Part shown: in pieces, positions 27,789-35,487 of the stretch
Position numbering within the stretch: the stretch's first letter is position 1
How the letters are laid out: the number at the start of each line of letters is the position of its first letter
DNA from: Marinobacter panjinensis
GTDB lineage: Bacteria; Pseudomonadota; Gammaproteobacteria; Pseudomonadales; Oleiphilaceae
NCBI RefSeq assembly: GCF_005298175.1
Contig: NZ_SZYH01000001.1
Coordinates: 3,162,001 to 3,226,000, forward strand
Length of the DNA: 64,000 nt
Direction: 5' to 3'
The notes under the pieces: model-generated
The model's input: only the letters and a program-made list of their open reading frames with translations
Database searches by the model: none
What the model was told of the DNA's origin: nothing
Program-made: the position numbers and the translations under genes

Positions 27789-28598
27789 ATGAATGTCAGT
27801 GACATCTCTGTCCCGCTGGGGGATGGGGCCAGGGTTCAGGTGCAGCGGCTGAGCCACGGAAAAGGCTCCGGACCGGTACTGGTTTTCCTGCACGAATCCC
27901 TGGGCAATATCGCCCTGTGGAAACAGTTCCCCCGCCGGCTCGCGGAGGCCACAGGCCTGGACGCGCTGGTCTATGAGCGCCAGGGCTATGGCGCCTCCAG
28001 TGACGAGCCATTGCCACGCCCCTACGACTACCTGGAGCAGGAAGGCACCGTGTGGCTGCCCCGGCTGCTGGATGCGCTGGAAATCGACAAGGTCATTCTG
28101 GTGGGTCACAGCGACGGTGGTTCCATAGCCCTGATTGCGGCGGCAGAGCTGGGCACAAGAGTAAAAGGGTTGATCACCATGGCCGCCCATACCTGGGCGG
28201 ATCACCTGACCCTGGCGGGCATTCGCGACATGGGGCGGCGTTATAGGGAAGAGGGCATTCGCGAAAAACTGATGCGCCACCATGGCGAACGCACGGATTC
28301 GCTCTTCAACGCCTGGCAGGAGGTGTGGCTGGATGAGGGCTTTCAACAATCACTGAAGTTTGGGCCCTGGCTGGACGCCATCCAATGCCCGGCTATGATC
28401 ATTCAGGGGGAGGACGACGAATATGGGGTTCCCGAGCAGGTGACCCGCATCGTGGAGGGCATTGGAAGCGGGGCAACACCGGTTTTCATGCCCGAAACCG
28501 GTCACTCACCGCATTTGCAGCAGCCCGACCGGGTGCTGTCGCTGATATGCGACTTTTTGCGCATAGAGATTGGCCAAAAAAGTGCGATTTACGGTTGA
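27789..28598 (+). CDS. Alpha/beta-hydrolase
   Basis: This 269-residue hydrolase has the oxyanion motif LVFLHESLGN near 28-37, the nucleophile elbow VGHSDGG near 101-107, a late Asp in GEDDEYG and a catalytic His in ETGHSPHLQQP. Length and motifs fit soluble esterases and haloalkane/epoxide-type hydrolases. It begins 4 bases after the thioesterase stop codon, so it belongs to the same operon. A longer frame starting at 27681 would lie inside the thioesterase gene and lacks support. The substrate is unknown. Confidence 0.87.
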   Translation: MNVSDISVPLGDGARVQVQRLSHGKGSGPVLVFLHESLGNIALWKQFPRRLAEATGLDALVYERQGYGASSDEPLPRPYDYLEQEGTVWLPRLLDALEIDKVILVGHSDGGSIALIAAAELGTRVKGLITMAAHTWADHLTLAGIRDMGRRYREEGIREKLMRHHGERTDSLFNAWQEVWLDEGFQQSLKFGPWLDAIQCPAMIIQGEDDEYGVPEQVTRIVEGIGSGATPVFMPETGHSPHLQQPDRVLSLICDFLRIEIGQKSAIYG

Positions 28599-28638
28599 CG
28601 TTTACGTAGACGTCAATCTACTCTGTAGTTAGTATAAA
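28595..28638 (+). promoter_or_regulatory. Palindromic operator-like site before the ABC importer operon
   Basis: TTGACGT (28595-28601) and ACGTCAA (28610-28616) form a perfect 7-bp inverted repeat around TTACGTAG. It overlaps the stop codon of the hydrolase gene. TATAAA at 28633-28638 could be a -10. The core TTTACGTA plus AC is shared with the site at 25645-25662, so one regulator could control both. Confidence 0.45.
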
Positions 28639-28669
28639 TGCACAACAATAACAAAAGGTAGAATGGCTC

Positions 28670-29446
28670 ATGAGTGACCCGTTCGTTCTGGAGACCCAAA
28701 ACCTCGTCAAAGAGTTCAAGGGCTTTGTCGCGGTCAATGACGTCAACCTGAAGGTGCAGCGTGGCCACATCCATGCGCTTATCGGACCCAACGGTGCGGG
28801 CAAGACCACCGTATTCAATCTCCTCACCAAGTTCCTTATTCCTACCCGCGGCAAGATCCTGTTCAAGGGGATGGATATCACGTCCATGAAGTCCGCTGCC
28901 ATTGCCCGCGAGGGTGTGGTGCGTTCCTTCCAGATTTCCGCCGTGTTCCCCCACATGACCGCACTGGAAAACATTCGTGTGGCTCTGCAGAGCTTCGAAG
29001 GCAACTCCTTCCGGTTCTGGAAATCCGGCGAGTCCCTGAACAAACTCAATGACCGCTGCATGGAACTGCTGGACAGCGTGGGCCTGACCGAATTTGCCAA
29101 CACCACCACTGTAGAGCTGGCCTATGGCCGCAAGCGTGCGCTTGAGCTGGCGACGACGCTGGCTATGGAGCCGGAGCTGATGCTGCTGGACGAGCCCACC
29201 CAGGGCATGGGTAGCGAAGACGTGGAGCAGGTGGTGGAACTGGTGCGCAAGGCCGCCCAGGGCCGCACGGTGCTGATGGTAGAGCACAACCTGGGGGTGG
29301 TCAGCAAACTCTGTGACCGGGTCACCGTGCTGGCCCAGGGCTCGGTGCTGACCGAAGGCGATTACCAGGACGTGTCCGACGATCCCCGGGTCCGTGAGGT
29401 GTACATGGGTGGTACCGCGACCAAGAAGCAGGAGACAGCGGAATGA
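28670..29446 (+). CDS. livG: Branched-chain amino-acid-type ABC transporter ATPase, LivG
   Basis: This 258-residue cytoplasmic ATPase belongs to a type I ABC importer. Walker A is GPNGAGKTT near 43-51, the signature region is VELAYGRKRALELA near 155-168 (an LSYGxxR variant common in LivG), and Walker B is LMLLDEPTQGMG. The H-loop His is in LMVEHNLGVV. It overlaps livF by 4 bases. All catalytic residues are intact, unlike its partner. Confidence 0.92.
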   Translation: MSDPFVLETQNLVKEFKGFVAVNDVNLKVQRGHIHALIGPNGAGKTTVFNLLTKFLIPTRGKILFKGMDITSMKSAAIAREGVVRSFQISAVFPHMTALENIRVALQSFEGNSFRFWKSGESLNKLNDRCMELLDSVGLTEFANTTTVELAYGRKRALELATTLAMEPELMLLDEPTQGMGSEDVEQVVELVRKAAQGRTVLMVEHNLGVVSKLCDRVTVLAQGSVLTEGDYQDVSDDPRVREVYMGGTATKKQETAE

Positions 29447-30165
29447 GCCCGACCCCCCACAAAGAATACGAACAGCTACGCATCTCCGGGCTTCACGCGT
29501 TTTATGGCGAGTCTCACATCCTCCATGGCATTGATCTGGAGGTTAAGCGTGGCGAGCTGGTGACCCTGCTGGGCCGTAACGGTGCCGGCCGCAGTACAAC
29601 CCTGAAAGCCATCATGAATATGGTGGGCCGGCGCACCGGCTCCATCATGATCAACGGTGAGGAGACCATGTCCTGTGCGCCTCACCACATAGCAAGGTTG
29701 GGAGTCGGGTATTGCCCCGAACACCGGGGCATTTTTTCCGGGCTTAATGTCATGGAGAACCTGACACTCCCTCCGGTAGTAAGAAGCGGCGGTATGGGGC
29801 TGGAAGAAATCTTCTCCATGTTCCCGAACCTTTACGAGCGCCGCACCAGCCAGGGTTCCAAGCTCTCTGGTGGAGAACAGCAGATGCTGGCGATGGCCCG
29901 GATACTGAGAACCGGCGCCAACATGCTGCTGCTTGATGAGATTACCGAGGGCCTGGCCCCGGTCATCGTCGAGAAGTTGGGCGAGGTGCTGATTCATCTC
30001 AAGGAGAAGGGTCTGACGATTGTCCTGGTAGAACAGAATTTTCATTTCGCCGCACCCCTGGCGGACCGTCATTACGTGATGGAACACGGCCAGATTGTGG
30101 AGGAGATCAGCGCCGACGAGCTTGAAAGCAAGCAGTCGATGCTGGATAGATACCTGGGCGTTTAA
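29443..30165 (+). CDS. livF: Branched-chain amino-acid-type ABC transporter ATPase, LivF, with variant Walker A
   Basis: This is the 240-residue second ATPase of the importer. The signature LSGGEQ (141-146) and H-loop region VLVEQNFHFA are normal. Walker A reads GRNGAGRSTT: Arg50 replaces the lysine that contacts the ATP phosphates. Walker B reads LLLDEITEG, with Ile167 for the usual Pro. The codon is CGC in plain sequence context, so this is not a frameshift. This ATPase site may be weakened, leaving LivG as main motor, or Arg may suffice in this subgroup. It overlaps livG by 4 bases. Confidence 0.9.
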   Translation: MSPTPHKEYEQLRISGLHAFYGESHILHGIDLEVKRGELVTLLGRNGAGRSTTLKAIMNMVGRRTGSIMINGEETMSCAPHHIARLGVGYCPEHRGIFSGLNVMENLTLPPVVRSGGMGLEEIFSMFPNLYERRTSQGSKLSGGEQQMLAMARILRTGANMLLLDEITEGLAPVIVEKLGEVLIHLKEKGLTIVLVEQNFHFAAPLADRHYVMEHGQIVEEISADELESKQSMLDRYLGV

Positions 30166-30245
30166 TGTCCGGGTTCGAGAGTGCAACAAAAGCAACAAGA
30201 AAGAATCCCGAAAACCAACGCAAAGACAGTAGCGGAGAAACAACA

Positions 30246-31460
30246 ATGACAATTACCAAAAAGCTTCTGACCTCAGCGGTTGCCTCAGCCCTTCTTGTGG
30301 GCGGTGCCCAGGCTGAGATATCCGATAACACTGTAAAGATCGGCTACCTGGCCGATATGTCCGGTACCTACCGTGACCTGGCCGGCCCCAATGGCCTGAA
30401 AGCACTTGAAATGGCCATTGCCGATTTTGGTGGCAGTGTGAACGGCGCAAAAATTGAGGTTGTCAGTGCCGATGACCGCAACAGCCCGGACTCGTCTTCA
30501 AGCACGGTTCGCCGCTGGGTTGAGAACGAAGACGTGGACCTGGTGGCAGGCCTGGTTGCATCCTCGGTCACCATCGCCGTGAGCAACATCCTGGAAGAAA
30601 ACAACAAGCTGGGTATCGTTTCCGGCTCTGCTGCTTCCAGCATCACCAACGAGCACTGTACGCCCAACCACATCCATTATGTGTATGACACCTATCCGCT
30701 GGCCAACGGTACGGCGAGCGCTGTGGTGAAAGAAGGTGGCAAAACCTGGTTTATCCTGACCGCTGATTACGCCTTCGGCCATGCCCTGGAAGGTGACGTA
30801 ACCCGCGTGGTGGAAGAAAACGGCGGCGAAGTCATCCAGACTGTTCGTCATCCGTTCCCGACATCCGACTTCTCGTCTTTTATCCTGCAGGCGCAGTCAT
30901 CCGGTGCTGATGTGGTTGCCCTGGCTAACGCCGGTGCAGACACCACCAATGCCATCACCACCGCCGGTGAATTCGGCCTGACCCAATCCGGCCAGACCCT
31001 TGCAGCCCTGTTGCTGTTCCTGACTGACGTGCATGCACTGGGCGCCCAGAGTGCTCAGGGTATCCAGCTGACTACCGGCTGGTACTGGGATATGAATGAC
31101 GAAACCCGTGAATGGTCTGACCGCTTCATGGACGAAACCGGCGTTCGCCCGACCATGGTCCATGCAGGTATCTACTCCAGCACCATCCAGTATCTGAACG
31201 CTGTCAAGGCCACCGGATCCGACGATTCCCAGACCGTACGCAAGCAGATGATGGATACACCCATCAACGACATGTTTGCCAAGAACGGCATCATCCGTGA
31301 GGACGGCCGCATGGTGCACGACATGTACCTGGCGGAAGTGAAGACACCTGAGGAATCCAAGAACGAATGGGACCTGTACGAGATCGTGCGGACCATTCCG
31401 GGGGATGAGGCTTATCGTCCGCTGTCCGAGAGTAAGTGCAAGCTCGTAACTCAAAACTGA
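30246..31460 (+). CDS. ABC transporter substrate-binding protein, LivK type
   Basis: This 404-residue periplasmic receptor has a signal peptide at about 1-23 (VGGAQA|EI). The mature protein opens with NTVKIGYLADMSGTYRDLAG, the typical start of the Peripla_BP_6 family. The start at 30246 is preferred because GGAG precedes it and the signal peptide begins there; the open frame extends to 30165 without one. It lies between livF and livH. Family members bind branched-chain amino acids, amides, or aromatic and aliphatic acids, so the ligand is open. Confidence 0.9.
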   Translation: MTITKKLLTSAVASALLVGGAQAEISDNTVKIGYLADMSGTYRDLAGPNGLKALEMAIADFGGSVNGAKIEVVSADDRNSPDSSSSTVRRWVENEDVDLVAGLVASSVTIAVSNILEENNKLGIVSGSAASSITNEHCTPNHIHYVYDTYPLANGTASAVVKEGGKTWFILTADYAFGHALEGDVTRVVEENGGEVIQTVRHPFPTSDFSSFILQAQSSGADVVALANAGADTTNAITTAGEFGLTQSGQTLAALLLFLTDVHALGAQSAQGIQLTTGWYWDMNDETREWSDRFMDETGVRPTMVHAGIYSSTIQYLNAVKATGSDDSQTVRKQMMDTPINDMFAKNGIIREDGRMVHDMYLAEVKTPEESKNEWDLYEIVRTIPGDEAYRPLSESKCKLVTQN

Positions 31461-31475
31461 TGTTCTGACCGACTG

Positions 31476-31508
31476 GGCCGTCCCGCACGCAGTTCCTGTG
31501 GGGCGGCC
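31476..31508 (+). other. Stem-loop between binding-protein and permease genes
   Basis: A 12-bp stem with two wobbles pairs 31476-31487 with 31497-31508 around a 9-base loop. No T-run follows, so it is not a classical terminator. It lies 15 bases after the binding-protein stop codon. Such hairpins often protect the upstream message and let the periplasmic protein be made in excess; that role is inferred. Confidence 0.6.
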
Positions 31509-31574
31509 ACTGACCTGCAGAAACGCACTTCGCCTCTGTAAGTTGTAAGTTGCGCTGCTTTTGGAGTTTGTAAC

Positions 31575-32462
31575 ATGACCGAGATTCTGGGAGTCCCCGT
31601 GGCTGTGCTGTCTGGCCAGTTAATGCTCGGGATTATCAATGGTTCCTTTTACGCCCTGTTGAGTCTGGGGCTGGCGGTCATATTCGGCCTGCTGAAAATC
31701 ATCAATTTTGCCCATGGCGCCATGTACATGCTCGGCGCCATGTGCACAGTACTCCTGTTTGATGCCTTCGGGGTCAACTACTGGGTTGCCCTGTTTCTGG
31801 CGCCGGTGATAGTTGGTTGCTTTGGTATTGTGCTGGAGTATTTCCTGTTGCGGCGCATTGCCGGCCAGGACCATATTTACAGCCTGCTTCTGACTTTCGG
31901 TATTGCCCTTATTCTCCAGGGTGTGCTGACCAATATTTACGGCGTTTCCGGCCTGCGTTACTCCATGCCGGAAGTGTTCAGGGGTGGCATGAACCTCGGG
32001 TTCATGTTCCTTCCCTACTATCGTGCCTGGGTTATCGTGGCGGCCCTGCTGGTGTGTTTCGGTACCTGGTTCATGATTGAAAAAACCCGGCTTGGCTCCT
32101 ACCTGCGGGCCGGCACGGAAGATTCCCAACTGATGCAGGGATTCGGCATCAACGTGCCACTGCTGATCAGCCTGACCTATGGCTTCGGCGTTATGCTGGC
32201 CGCCTTTGCCGGTGCCCTCGCGGCGCCTATCTACTCGGTATCTCCGGTGATGGGTTCCAACATACTCATTGTGGTGTTCGCCGTAGTGGTGATCGGCGGC
32301 ATGGGCTCCATTGCCGGTGCCGTGATTACCGGCCTGATGATGGGGGTTGTAGAAGGGTTTACCAAAGTGTTCTACCCGGAAGGGTCGGCAGCCGTGATTT
32401 TCCTGGTGATGGTGGTAGTTCTTTTGATTCGGCCATCGGGCCTGTTCGGTAAGGAGGCGTAA
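31575..32462 (+). CDS. livH: ABC transporter permease, LivH type
   Basis: This is a 295-residue integral membrane protein with about eight hydrophobic segments. It has the family start LMLGIINGSFYALLSLGLAVIFG in its first helix, the FAHGAMYMLGA motif, and the coupling-helix region LRAGTEDSQLMQGFGINV with the conserved Gly. It ends in VLLIRPSGLFGKEA, typical of LivH. GGAG precedes the ATG. It is followed by livM after 2 bases. Confidence 0.92.
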   Translation: MTEILGVPVAVLSGQLMLGIINGSFYALLSLGLAVIFGLLKIINFAHGAMYMLGAMCTVLLFDAFGVNYWVALFLAPVIVGCFGIVLEYFLLRRIAGQDHIYSLLLTFGIALILQGVLTNIYGVSGLRYSMPEVFRGGMNLGFMFLPYYRAWVIVAALLVCFGTWFMIEKTRLGSYLRAGTEDSQLMQGFGINVPLLISLTYGFGVMLAAFAGALAAPIYSVSPVMGSNILIVVFAVVVIGGMGSIAGAVITGLMMGVVEGFTKVFYPEGSAAVIFLVMVVVLLIRPSGLFGKEA

Positions 32463-32464
32463 TC

Positions 32465-33460
32465 ATGGCGACCACAACTACCCAGACTGATATTCAGGAA
32501 AGTATTGTCAAACAACAGAAATCAGAACAACGCAAGAAGCAGATCCTCAACCTGGTGTTGCTGGTACTGCTGCTGCTGGCACCGGCGGTCCTGTACCCGG
32601 TGTTCCTGATGAAAATCCTGTGCTTCGCCCTGTTTGCGGTCGCATTGAACCTTCTGCTTGGATATACCGGCCTGTTGTCTTTCGGGCACGCAGCGTTCCT
32701 GGCGGCCGGCTCCTACACGACCGGCTACCTGCTATCGAGCTTCCCCGCGCTGACCACGGAAATGGGCATTGTCGTGGGCACAGCGGCGTCATTGTTGCTT
32801 GGCCTGGTGTTTGGTCTTGTGGCCATACGTCGGCAGGGCATCTACTTCGCGATGATTACCCTGGCCCTGGCGCAGCTGGTCTATTTCTTCTTCGTGCAGG
32901 CCCCCTTCACCGGGGGCGAGGATGGTATGCACGGCGTTCCCCGCGGTTACTTGTTTGGCCTGGTAGACCTGAATGACAACAACGCCATGTACTACTTTGT
33001 GCTGGCCGTGTTTCTGGCCGGTTACCTGCTGGTACAGCGCATCGTCGGATCACCGTTCGGCCAGGTGCTCAAGGCGATCAAGCAGAACGAACCAAGGGCG
33101 GTATCCCTGGGCTACAATGTGGATCGCTACAAACTGCTGGCGTTCGTGCTTTCCGCAGGTCTTGCCGGCCTGGCTGGCTCGGTGAAAACCGTAGTGTTCC
33201 AGCTGGCCTCCCTGAACGATGCCCACTGGCACATGTCCGGCGAGGTCATCCTCATGACCCTGCTGGGCGGCACTGGCACCCTTCTGGGGCCGGTGGTAGG
33301 CGCTGGCTTCGTGGTGACCCTGGAGTACCAGCTTTCACAAGGGCCGCTGGGCGACTGGGTCGATCCCATTCTTGGCGCCATCTTCGTGCTGACGGTCATG
33401 GCCTTCCGCTCCGGTATTGTGGGGGAGATCCAGAACTTTATGCGCAAGAATATGAGTTAG
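32465..33460 (+). CDS. livM: ABC transporter permease, LivM type
   Basis: This is a 331-residue integral membrane protein and partner of LivH. After a polar N terminus of about 25 residues come roughly nine hydrophobic segments. ALNLLLGYTGLLSFGHAAFL is the family hallmark. The coupling helix region QVLKAIKQNEPRAVSLGYNV is present, as is MTLLGGTGTLLGPVVGAGF. It is the last gene of the importer operon; a strong terminator begins 28 bases after its stop. Confidence 0.92.
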   Translation: MATTTTQTDIQESIVKQQKSEQRKKQILNLVLLVLLLLAPAVLYPVFLMKILCFALFAVALNLLLGYTGLLSFGHAAFLAAGSYTTGYLLSSFPALTTEMGIVVGTAASLLLGLVFGLVAIRRQGIYFAMITLALAQLVYFFFVQAPFTGGEDGMHGVPRGYLFGLVDLNDNNAMYYFVLAVFLAGYLLVQRIVGSPFGQVLKAIKQNEPRAVSLGYNVDRYKLLAFVLSAGLAGLAGSVKTVVFQLASLNDAHWHMSGEVILMTLLGGTGTLLGPVVGAGFVVTLEYQLSQGPLGDWVDPILGAIFVLTVMAFRSGIVGEIQNFMRKNMS

Positions 33461-33488
33461 AACGCTAGGTAACCCGCCAAGCCAGAAT

Positions 33489-33522
33489 AGAAAAGGGCTG
33501 CTCTCCGGAGCGGCCCTTTTCT
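33489..33522 (+). terminator. Rho-independent terminator after the ABC importer operon
   Basis: AGAAAAGGGC (33489-33498) pairs with GCCCTTTTCT (33513-33522). An inner GCTC/GAGC stem around TCCG continues it after one T-G wobble. The T-run is part of the 3' arm and the matching A-run allows function in both directions. It separates the importer operon from the Tad locus. Confidence 0.9.
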
Positions 33523-33551
33523 ATGCTCGAAGCCTTTTAAATTCGGTTTCT

Positions 33552-33629
33552 ACATGTTTTGAGATTTGACATGTATGGATTCATTGCCTACTAATGAACA
33601 CGGGTTCAAATATTAAAAAAATGACATGT
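33552..33629 (+). promoter_or_regulatory. Candidate promoter and ACATGT repeats before the Tad regulator
   Basis: TTGACA (33566-33571), a 17-base spacer and TACTAA (33589-33594) form a possible promoter with a good -35 and a poor -10. The palindromic hexamer ACATGT occurs at 33552-33557, 33569-33574 and 33624-33629; the last two share TGACATGT. The second copy overlaps the -35. These may be operator half-sites. The region 33523-33699 is AT-rich and holds no gene. Confidence 0.4.
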
Positions 33630-33699
33630 TGCTCTCCCCCTCGGCATATCCAGAAGGAGCTGACGACCCTAAAGTCAGATGTAAGAAGGGGCTGTTGAG

Positions 33700-34542
33700 A
33701 TGGAAAAAACGACCGTTGTGCTGGTAGATGCCACCCAGTATGGATCGGATCCAGCGATTGTTAGGGTGATTGAAAAGCATTATCCGCTTGTTTACGTGAC
33801 CAGACAGGATGATCTGGGCAGGGTCTATGCCAATCAGGCGCCCATCGGCCGGGTGATTACCTGCTTTGATTTCGATTTTCCGGATATCGCCAGCCTTTCC
33901 ATGCTGAGCGAAGCCAAGCAGCAGTTTACCTCGGTGCCGATGCTGATGTTCACGGAACAGCATTCCGAAGCCCTGGCGGTCTGGGCTTTGCGAACCAGAA
34001 TATGGGATTATTTTGTCAAACCGGTTATTGATAGCTCCGTTACTGCGTCCCTTGACCGGCTCAACCAGCTTCTGGCTGAGTCCTCCAACCGAGACCCACG
34101 CACGACGATCCAACAGACACACCCCCTGCCTGATGATGCCCGGTTCCAGAAGCACCGGGGTGAAGACAAGTCGGTAGATGCGGCCTCAGCCTACATTGAC
34201 CAGCACCTCGCGGATAAATTAATGCAGGCCAATATTGCTGAACTGTGCGGAACCAACAGCTACCAGTTGAGCCGCGCGTTCAAGCGGGTGTATGGCATTA
34301 CCTTCCAGGAATACATCCTGCGACGCCGCATCGAAAAGGCGATTGAGCTGCTGCGGAACAACAGTGCTTCGGTCATCGATGTGTGCTGGGCCGTGGGATT
34401 TCACGATGCCTCCTACTTCACCAAGATGTTTCAGCGCCATACCGGCATGACTCCCTCTCAATATCGCCATAAGTGGCTGACTTCCAGAAAAGATGCCTCC
34501 CTGCCGTTTCAGCTTTCCACCCGGAATCCTGTCAAGCTCTGA
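33700..34542 (+). CDS. Response-regulator-like protein with AraC-type DNA-binding domain
   Basis: In this 280-residue protein, residues 1-125 resemble a receiver domain: Asp10 in VVLVDAT, Asp57/Asp59 in ITCFDFDFPD at the phosphorylation position, Thr85 in MLMFTEQ and Lys107 in YFVKPV. Only one acidic residue is seen at the metal site, so phosphorylation is uncertain. Residues about 175-270 are an AraC helix-turn-helix pair (IAELCGTNSYQLSRAFKRVY; VCWAVGFHDASYFTKMFQRH). No histidine kinase is nearby. It sits immediately before flp on the same strand and probably regulates the pilus locus. Confidence 0.85.
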   Translation: MEKTTVVLVDATQYGSDPAIVRVIEKHYPLVYVTRQDDLGRVYANQAPIGRVITCFDFDFPDIASLSMLSEAKQQFTSVPMLMFTEQHSEALAVWALRTRIWDYFVKPVIDSSVTASLDRLNQLLAESSNRDPRTTIQQTHPLPDDARFQKHRGEDKSVDAASAYIDQHLADKLMQANIAELCGTNSYQLSRAFKRVYGITFQEYILRRRIEKAIELLRNNSASVIDVCWAVGFHDASYFTKMFQRHTGMTPSQYRHKWLTSRKDASLPFQLSTRNPVKL

Positions 34543-34577
34543 CACTCATCTGCAAAATCCTCCCAGTTTTTCACCAG

Positions 34578-34614
34578 AATTCTCCTAACGGTTAATTCTC
34601 CGCTCCTCCTAAGG
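34578..34614 (+). promoter_or_regulatory. Direct repeats upstream of flp
   Basis: AATTCTCC occurs at 34578-34585 and 34594-34601, 16 bp apart; a TCCTAA motif follows the first copy and recurs at 34607-34612. They lie about 85-110 bases before the flp start codon, in a 144-base gap otherwise without recognisable features. They could be binding sites for the adjacent AraC-type regulator. Confidence 0.3.
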
Positions 34615-34686
34615 TGGTTGATACAGCGCACGGATCAGTGGCTGTACAACCATGGAAGTTCGTTTAACGACTGCAGGAGTGACGAA

Positions 34687-34872
34687 ATGAAAAACTTAAA
34701 GGAAAAAGTGGTTCAGTTTCTTCGTGATGAAGAGGGGTTGGAGCTGTCTGAATATGCTGTCGCAGGAGCTTTGATCGTTCTGGGTGCGGTTACTGCGTTT
34801 ACGTTACTCGGAGATAACATCGCGCTTGTTATCGACGGCATCGCAGACACGATTGTGGCGCCAACGCCTTAA
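34687..34872 (+). CDS. flp: Flp-type pilin, structural subunit of the Tad pilus
   Basis: This is a 61-residue prepilin. The leader ends at Gly17 and is followed by LELSEYAVAGALIVLGAV: Glu22 is at +5 and the Glu-Tyr pair is the Flp hallmark, then about 20 hydrophobic residues form the assembly helix. The tadV product next door should cleave after Gly17. GGAG lies 7 bases before the chosen ATG; an open frame from 34618 adds residues that would spoil the leader. The gene is more AT-rich than its neighbours. Confidence 0.93.
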   Translation: MKNLKEKVVQFLRDEEGLELSEYAVAGALIVLGAVTAFTLLGDNIALVIDGIADTIVAPTP

Positions 34873-34889
34873 TCAACCGATTAGTAAGT

Positions 34890-34925
34890 GAGTATGCAGG
34901 GATCGTCTTGCCGCTCTGCATACTC
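34890..34925 (+). other. Perfect stem-loop between flp and tadV
   Basis: GAGTATGCAG (34890-34899) pairs perfectly with CTGCATACTC (34916-34925) around a 16-base loop. No T-run follows. It begins 17 bases after the flp stop. It may stabilise flp mRNA or thin out transcription so that pilin exceeds assembly proteins. It also argues against tadV starting at the GTG (34888) or ATG (34894) within it. Confidence 0.65.
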
Positions 34926-34947
34926 CGCCAAGTCTCGGTGCACTGGT

Positions 34948-35454
34948 ATGAATAATCCATTTATCATCGCACTTATTATTGGGTTGGGTCTCGCTGTCTT
35001 GATAGACGTAACCAGACACAGAATTCCAAATTGGCTGACTTTTGGCATCGCTTTTACAGGTTTGGTATTTCAAACATGGGTTGCGGGTGGAAGCGGTTTG
35101 GGAATAGGACTTTTAGGTCTGTTTATTGGGTTGCTTTGCTTCCTGCCTTTTCACATCTTCGGTGCTATGGGCGCTGGGGACGTAAAACTCTTGGCGGGTG
35201 TAGGTGCTTTTATTGGTCCCGTGAATGTCTTCGTGGCGGCGCTAATGGCCTTAATTGTGGGCGGCGTTATTGCAACGGTTTATATCGCTGCCAGAGGTGG
35301 TTTACGACCTATGATTCGTCGCTACAGAACAATGCTGATTTTATTGGTTGCCCGTAAACCTCAGTATATCCCTCCGGAAGTAGGGGAAGCCGCAGGCTTA
35401 CGTTTTCCTTATGCATTGGCAATTGCTTGCGGAACCGCCCTGGCGGTTATCTAG
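34948..35454 (+). CDS. tadV: Flp prepilin peptidase TadV/CpaA
   Basis: This is a 168-residue aspartic membrane peptidase of the type IV prepilin peptidase superfamily, lacking the methylase domain. The two catalytic Asp residues are Asp20 (LIDVTRHRIPNW) and Asp78 (GAMGAGDVK). About four hydrophobic segments follow this layout. It should process the Flp prepilin and the TadE/F/G pseudopilins. The start at 34948 puts the first membrane helix at the N terminus; its ribosome binding site is weak. GC content is clearly lower than in the genes downstream. Confidence 0.9.
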   Translation: MNNPFIIALIIGLGLAVLIDVTRHRIPNWLTFGIAFTGLVFQTWVAGGSGLGIGLLGLFIGLLCFLPFHIFGAMGAGDVKLLAGVGAFIGPVNVFVAALMALIVGGVIATVYIAARGGLRPMIRRYRTMLILLVARKPQYIPPEVGEAAGLRFPYALAIACGTALAVI

Positions 35455-35487
35455 CCAAGCCATTTTCAAGAATCTGGAGAATACGCA

